This document shows positions 7,741 to 11,401 of a DNA stretch of 11,401 nt, one piece after another. Below the pieces are notes generated by a model that was not told where the DNA came from, searched no databases, and saw only the letters and a list, made by a program, of their open reading frames with translations. Made by a program: the position numbers and the translations under genes. The first letter of the stretch is position 1; every line of letters begins with the position of its first letter. Source of the stretch: UBA7803 sp041686955. GTDB lineage: Bacteria > Pseudomonadota > Gammaproteobacteria > Pseudomonadales > Azotimanducaceae. Where the stretch lies: positions 1 to 11,401 of the forward strand of contig JAWLCV010000098.1 in the NCBI GenBank assembly GCA_041686955.1, read 5' to 3'.

Positions 7741-9180
7741 GTGAGATCGATCAAAGGCTTTGGGCTGGTGCTGGCGCTGGCGGCGGCAGGCTGCGCGGTG
7801 GCGCCGGGCGCGCCGGAGGACGCGGCGGCGCCGCAGAAACGAAACGTCATTCTCTTCCTCGGTGACGGCATGGGCATCAGCACCATCACCGCCGCGCGCA
7901 TCTTCGCCGGCCAGCAGCAAGGCGCCCCGGGGGAGGAGCATGCACTGGCGTTCGAGGTGTTCCCCCACGTCGCGCTGGTCAAGACGTACAACGTGGATGC
8001 CCAGGTGCCGGACAGCGCCGGCACCATGTCCGCCATCGTCACCGGCGAGAAGACCCGCATCGGCCACATCAGCGTTGCTTCCGCGGCGCCGCACGGCGAT
8101 TGCGAAGCGGGGCTCGCCAACGAGTTGCCCACGGTGCTCGAGCTGGCCGAGGCCCAGGGGCTGGCGACCGGGGTGATCTCCACCGCGCGTTTCACCCACG
8201 CCACCCCCGCGGCGACCTATGCACATGTGCCCGACCGCGACTGGGAGAGCGATGCCCAGCTTTCGGCCGCGGCCCGTGAATCGGGTTGCCGGGACATCGC
8301 CCGCCAGTTCGTGGAGTTCGCCCACGGCGACGGCATCGAGGTGGCGTTCGGAGGCGGGCGGGCGCCGTTCCTGCCGGCGGACGTGGCGGACCCGGAGCAT
8401 CCGGGCGTCACCGGTGTCCGCAGCGACGGCCGGAACCTGATCGAGGAGTGGCGCCGCGGCGGCGCCGACCGGACCTACGTCTGGAACCGGGAGCAGTTCG
8501 ACGCACTGTCACCGGCGGCGCCGGGGCCCGTGTTCGGCCTGTTCGAGCCCTCCCACATGCAGTTCGAGGCGGATCGCCCGAACGATCCCGCCGGCGAGCC
8601 CTCCCTGGCGGAGATGACCGAATTCGCCATCGAGAAGCTTGCGGCCGACCCCGACGGCTTCTTCCTCATGGTGGAGGGTGGCCGCATCGATCATGCGCAC
8701 CACGGCGGCAACGCGTACCGCGCGCTGGCGGACACGGTGGCTCTGTCGGATGCCGTGGCGACGGCGCTGCGGCTCACCGACGCCGCCGAGACCCTGATCC
8801 TGGTCACCGCCGATCACAGCCACACCATGACCATGAGCGGCTATCCGCGCCGTGGCAACCCCATCCTCGGCAACGTGGAAACGCCGCTCGGGGAGCTGGC
8901 CACCGACCTGGAAGGCCGCCCATACACCACCCTGGGTTACGCCAACGGGCCCGGTTATCGGGACGACCTGGCCGAGCTCGCCGAGGTCGATCCGCTGGCC
9001 CCCGATTATCGGCAGGTGGCCGCCTATCCCCTGGCCAGCGAGACCCACGGAGGTGAGGACGTGGCCGCGTACGCCACCGGACCCGGGTCCGAGGCGGTGC
9101 ACGGCGTCATGGAGCAGAATCGGCTGTTTCACGTGATGAAGCAGGTGCTGGCGAACCGAACGGTGTCGTCGGCCGAATGA
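7741..9180 (+). CDS. Alkaline phosphatase, probable lipoprotein
   Basis: This is a metal-dependent phosphomonoesterase of the PhoA-type alkaline phosphatase family, 479 aa. Visible active-site elements are Asp42 in LGDGMG, nucleophile Ser92 in VPDSAGT, His153 and Thr155 in FTHATPAA, Arg166, Glu312 in MVEGGRIDHAHHGG with Asp317 and His321, Asp358-His359 in TADHSH, and His436 in ETHGGED. His153 and His318 stand where E. coli PhoA has Asp153 and Lys328, as in many non-enteric relatives. The N-terminus has a basic start, a hydrophobic core and Cys18 in LAAAGC. This resembles a lipobox, though Ala at -3 is less usual than Leu. Ala at +2 would favour the outer membrane. The start is GTG, with AGGAG (7727-7731) 9 nt upstream. 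It lies 2 nt after gor, and its stop overlaps the next start (ATGA). Phosphate control is not visible. Confidence 0.92.
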   Translation: MRSIKGFGLVLALAAAGCAVAPGAPEDAAAPQKRNVILFLGDGMGISTITAARIFAGQQQGAPGEEHALAFEVFPHVALVKTYNVDAQVPDSAGTMSAIVTGEKTRIGHISVASAAPHGDCEAGLANELPTVLELAEAQGLATGVISTARFTHATPAATYAHVPDRDWESDAQLSAAARESGCRDIARQFVEFAHGDGIEVAFGGGRAPFLPADVADPEHPGVTGVRSDGRNLIEEWRRGGADRTYVWNREQFDALSPAAPGPVFGLFEPSHMQFEADRPNDPAGEPSLAEMTEFAIEKLAADPDGFFLMVEGGRIDHAHHGGNAYRALADTVALSDAVATALRLTDAAETLILVTADHSHTMTMSGYPRRGNPILGNVETPLGELATDLEGRPYTTLGYANGPGYRDDLAELAEVDPLAPDYRQVAAYPLASETHGGEDVAAYATGPGSEAVHGVMEQNRLFHVMKQVLANRTVSSAE

Positions 9181-10841
9181 GCTCGCTGGAAAACTTCTTC
9201 GTCTTCCTGGACGGCCATCTGGGCAGCGCCGTCTGGTTCCCTTACCTGCTGCTCGGCGTAGGGGTGTTCTTCACCCTCTACCTGGGTTTTCCGCAGATCC
9301 GGTTCTTCCGCCACGCCTGGCAGGTGGTGCGCGGCAAGTACGCGAAAGCGGACGACCCCGGTGACACCAGCCATTTCGAAGCCCTCTCCACGGCTCTGTC
9401 CGGGACGGTGGGCACCGGCAACATCGGCGGCGTCGCCTTCGCCATCTTCCTCGGCGGGCCCGCGGCGCTGTTCTGGATGTGGGCCACGGCGTTCGTCGGC
9501 ATGACCACCAAATTCGTCGAGGTGACCATCTCTCACCGCTACCGGGTCAAGGACGCGGAAGGGCGGATCGCCGGCGGGCCCATGTACTACATGGAGCGCG
9601 CCCTCAACATGCGCTGGCTGGCGGTGTTCTTCGCGGTGGCGGTGGTGCTGAGCTCCTTCGGCACCGGGAACCTGCCGCAGAGCAACAACATGGCCTCCGG
9701 CCTCGAAGCCTCGTTCGGCATTCCCACCTGGGTGAGCGGCCTGGTGCTGGCGGTGCTGCTGGGCCTGGTGATCATCGGCGGGATCCGCCGGATCGCCGTG
9801 GTGGCGGCCAGCATCGTTCCCCTCATGGGCATCCTCTATGCGCTGGGCGCGCTGGCCGTGGTGGTGAGCAACATCGATCAGGTGGTGCCGTCGTTCGTGG
9901 CGGTTTTCCGCGACGCCTTCACCGGCTCCGCCGCCGCCGGCGGCTTCCTCGGCGCCACGTTCGCCTACGCGTTCAACCGCGGGGTGAACCGCGGACTGTT
10001 CTCCAACGAGGCGGGCCAGGGCTCGGCCCCCATCGCCCACGCTGCGGCCCGCACCGATGAGCCCGTCTCCGAAGGCGTGGTGGCCATCCTCGAGCCGTTC
10101 ATCGATACGTTGATCATCTGCACCCTCACCGGGCTCGTGATCCTGTCCTCCGGGGTCTGGAAGGAGAAGTTCGAGAACGTGTTCGCGCCCTTCGACACCG
10201 AGTTCGTGAGCGGCGTCTACACGGATTCGAACCCCCAGCACGTGACGGCGCTGTTCGACCACCTGGATGTGGCGGCGCCGGTGAACGATCCGGTGCAACG
10301 GCTGACGGCGGAGCTGACCGTGGTGGACGGGGTGGCACAGGACGGCGACTTCACGGTGATCCACAACCGCTCCGTGGCGGAGGACGTCCGCTATCTGGCC
10401 GGCGGAGAGCCCTACACCGGCACGGTACGGATCGTCGACGGCTCCCTGACCACGCCGGGCGTCTACATGGTGGGACGCTCCCTGCTGCATTCCGTGCCGC
10501 TGACCGCAGAGGCCTTCAAACACAGCTTCCTCGGCGAGTACGGGCAGTTCGCGGTGACCGTGGGGCTGGTCATGTTCGCCTTCTCCACGGCGCTGGCCTG
10601 GTCCTACTACGGCGACCGCAGCATGACCTACCTCATCGGCGTGGAGGCGGTGATGCCGTACCGCGCCGTGTACGTGGTGGGCTTCTTCCTGGCCACCGTG
10701 GTGGACACCTCCCTCATCTGGCTGATCTCGGCGGTGACCCTGGCCCTCATGGCCATTCCCAACCTGGTGGGGCTCCTGCTCATGCGCAAGGAGGTCAAGC
10801 AACTCACCCGGGACTACTGGAGCAAGTTTCAAAGCCGGTGA
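9177..10841 (+). CDS. Sodium:alanine/glycine symporter, AGCS family, with insert
   Basis: This inner-membrane secondary transporter of the alanine or glycine:cation symporter family imports small neutral amino acids with Na+. Signature motifs are SGTVGTGNIGGVA (75-87), the long FLGGPAALFWMW segment (91-102), AGGPMYYME (132-140) and NRGLFSNEAGQGSAPIAHAA (271-290). I see roughly ten hydrophobic segments, including about 17-38, 82-108, 147-162, 184-204, 208-230, 303-325, 456-476 and 495-537. The family is usually about 440-490 aa; this one is 554. The excess is a polar stretch at about 328-450 between the eighth-like segment and the C-terminal membrane bundle. Its ATG overlaps the phosphatase stop by 4 nt, so translation is probably coupled. 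Substrate (alanine, glycine or serine) cannot be set from sequence. Confidence 0.92.
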   Translation: MSSLENFFVFLDGHLGSAVWFPYLLLGVGVFFTLYLGFPQIRFFRHAWQVVRGKYAKADDPGDTSHFEALSTALSGTVGTGNIGGVAFAIFLGGPAALFWMWATAFVGMTTKFVEVTISHRYRVKDAEGRIAGGPMYYMERALNMRWLAVFFAVAVVLSSFGTGNLPQSNNMASGLEASFGIPTWVSGLVLAVLLGLVIIGGIRRIAVVAASIVPLMGILYALGALAVVVSNIDQVVPSFVAVFRDAFTGSAAAGGFLGATFAYAFNRGVNRGLFSNEAGQGSAPIAHAAARTDEPVSEGVVAILEPFIDTLIICTLTGLVILSSGVWKEKFENVFAPFDTEFVSGVYTDSNPQHVTALFDHLDVAAPVNDPVQRLTAELTVVDGVAQDGDFTVIHNRSVAEDVRYLAGGEPYTGTVRIVDGSLTTPGVYMVGRSLLHSVPLTAEAFKHSFLGEYGQFAVTVGLVMFAFSTALAWSYYGDRSMTYLIGVEAVMPYRAVYVVGFFLATVVDTSLIWLISAVTLALMAIPNLVGLLLMRKEVKQLTRDYWSKFQSR

Positions 10842-10848
10842 AATTCGG

Positions 10849-10854
10849 TATAGT
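10849..10854 (+). promoter_or_regulatory. Predicted -10 of the YkvA-family gene (TATAGT)
   Basis: TATAGT (five of six to consensus) lies 8 bp after the symporter stop and is followed by a GC-only stretch (GCGCGCC, 10855-10861), a GC-rich discriminator. GTTTCA at 10826-10831, 17 bp upstream inside the end of the symporter gene, is a fair -35 (3/6). The start site would be near 10861, leaving a leader of about 30 nt. It suggests the downstream gene has its own promoter. Confidence 0.45.
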
Positions 10855-10891
10855 GCGCGCCTGATCCACAAGAGCCGGACGGGTAGGGGAC

Positions 10892-11401
10892 ATGCCGCTC
10901 AGAGTAACGTTCGATCTCGAAGACAAGGACCTCAAGTTCTTCCGTGCCAGCATCAAGCAGGCGAAGGAGACCGCGGACAAGGTCTCCGACGAGGAGATCC
11001 TCAAGCGGGCCGGCGCCATGGTCGAGGAGGTGCGGGCGCAGAACGTGCCGGCGTTCGTGCAGCAGCGCCTGGACCGGCTGAGCGCGCTCGTCGAGATGGC
11101 CCAGGACGAAGAGTGGGCGCTGGCGGCCCAGGAGCGCCGCAACGTGCTCGCGGCGCTGGCCTATTTCGCCGACCCGCAGGACATGATCCCGGACAACATC
11201 CCGGTGCTCGGCTACATCGACGACGCCATCATGATCGAGCTGGTGGTCAGCGAGCTCAAGCACGAGATCGACGCGTTCGAGGACTTCTGCCGCTACCGTC
11301 AGGAAGAGAAGCTGCGCAACCGCAACCCGGATCTGTCCCGGGAGGACTACCTGACCATCAAGCGCCGGGAGCTGCACGCGCGGATGCGGCGGCGCCGCTC
11401 G
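10892..11401 (+). CDS. YkvA/DUF1232-family protein, 3' truncated by window
   Basis: The reading frame is open from ATG at 10892 to the last base: 170 codons, no stop, so the C-terminus lies outside. The DUF1232 (YkvA-like) core is at about 85-135: ALAYFADPQDMIPDNIPVLG (88-107), then YIDDAIMIELVVSELKHEI. The Asp-x-Ile-Pro-Asp pattern and the following Gly-x-x-Asp-Asp are the family hallmark. Biochemical function is not established for the family. The N-terminal 80 residues are charged and helical, beginning MPLRVTFDLEDKDLKFF. The visible end is very basic (KRRELHARMRRRRS). A purine-rich AGGGGA (10885-10890) precedes the ATG closely. It is separated from the symporter by 50 bp with a likely promoter. 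Confidence 0.82.
   Translation, partial: MPLRVTFDLEDKDLKFFRASIKQAKETADKVSDEEILKRAGAMVEEVRAQNVPAFVQQRLDRLSALVEMAQDEEWALAAQERRNVLAALAYFADPQDMIPDNIPVLGYIDDAIMIELVVSELKHEIDAFEDFCRYRQEEKLRNRNPDLSREDYLTIKRRELHARMRRRRS

Noticed and set aside
9129..10871. 580-codon minus-strand frame opposite the symporter
   Set aside because: It is His/Gly/Ala-rich with no recognisable domain, and the plus strand is an unmistakable AGCS transporter.
10829..11377. 182-codon minus-strand frame at the right edge
   Set aside because: It is antisense to the YkvA-family frame, which carries the conserved DUF1232 pattern.

Overview
The window is a chromosomal stretch of a high-GC bacterium, most likely a gammaproteobacterium. 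The evidence is the perfect E. coli-type LexA operators (CTGT-N8-ACAG), an imuA-imuB mutagenesis cassette, and gene families typical of that class. GC-rich coding with G/C third positions and very tight packing leaves no gap above about 130 bp. I cannot name the genus. No tRNA, rRNA, CRISPR array, insertion sequence or attachment site is visible.

Layout. (1) Bases 4-2339, minus strand: imuA then imuB, overlapping by one base (TGATG). They encode the accessory factors of DnaE2/ImuC translesion synthesis. The expected dnaE2/imuC would lie just left of the window and is not seen. (2) Bases 2340-2467: a 128-bp divergent control region with two perfect SOS boxes 32 bp apart. One lies in the spacer of the probable imuA promoter and the other in its leader. 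(3) Bases 2468-3310, plus strand: purU (formyltetrahydrofolate deformylase) with a GTG start. (4) Bases 3278-6258, minus strand: a thiamine-diphosphate-dependent enzyme of the acetolactate synthase/benzoylformate decarboxylase type, then, 35 bp downstream, ugd (UDP-glucose 6-dehydrogenase). The ugd tail overlaps the end of purU by 33 bp, convergently. (5) Bases 6380-10841, plus strand: a three-gene operon of gor (glutathione reductase), a probable lipoprotein alkaline phosphatase, and an AGCS-family sodium:alanine/glycine symporter with an unusual soluble insert. The junctions are 2 nt apart and a 4-nt ATGA overlap. (6) From 10892 to the window end, plus strand: a YkvA/DUF1232-family protein with its own probable promoter, cut off by the window edge.

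How the genes fit together. ImuA and ImuB should form the damage-inducible mutasome with an off-window ImuC, under tight LexA control. PurU supplies formate and tetrahydrofolate. Because it shares its upstream region with imuA, LexA may also touch its promoter. Ugd makes UDP-glucuronate for surface polysaccharide; why it is paired with a ThDP enzyme is unclear. The gor-phosphatase-symporter operon links cytoplasmic thiol redox, envelope phosphate scavenging and amino acid uptake, an association I cannot explain from known pathways.

I do not see a clearly new biological system. The points most worth a second look are the doubled SOS operator between imuA and purU, the symporter insert, and the unexplained three-gene operon.
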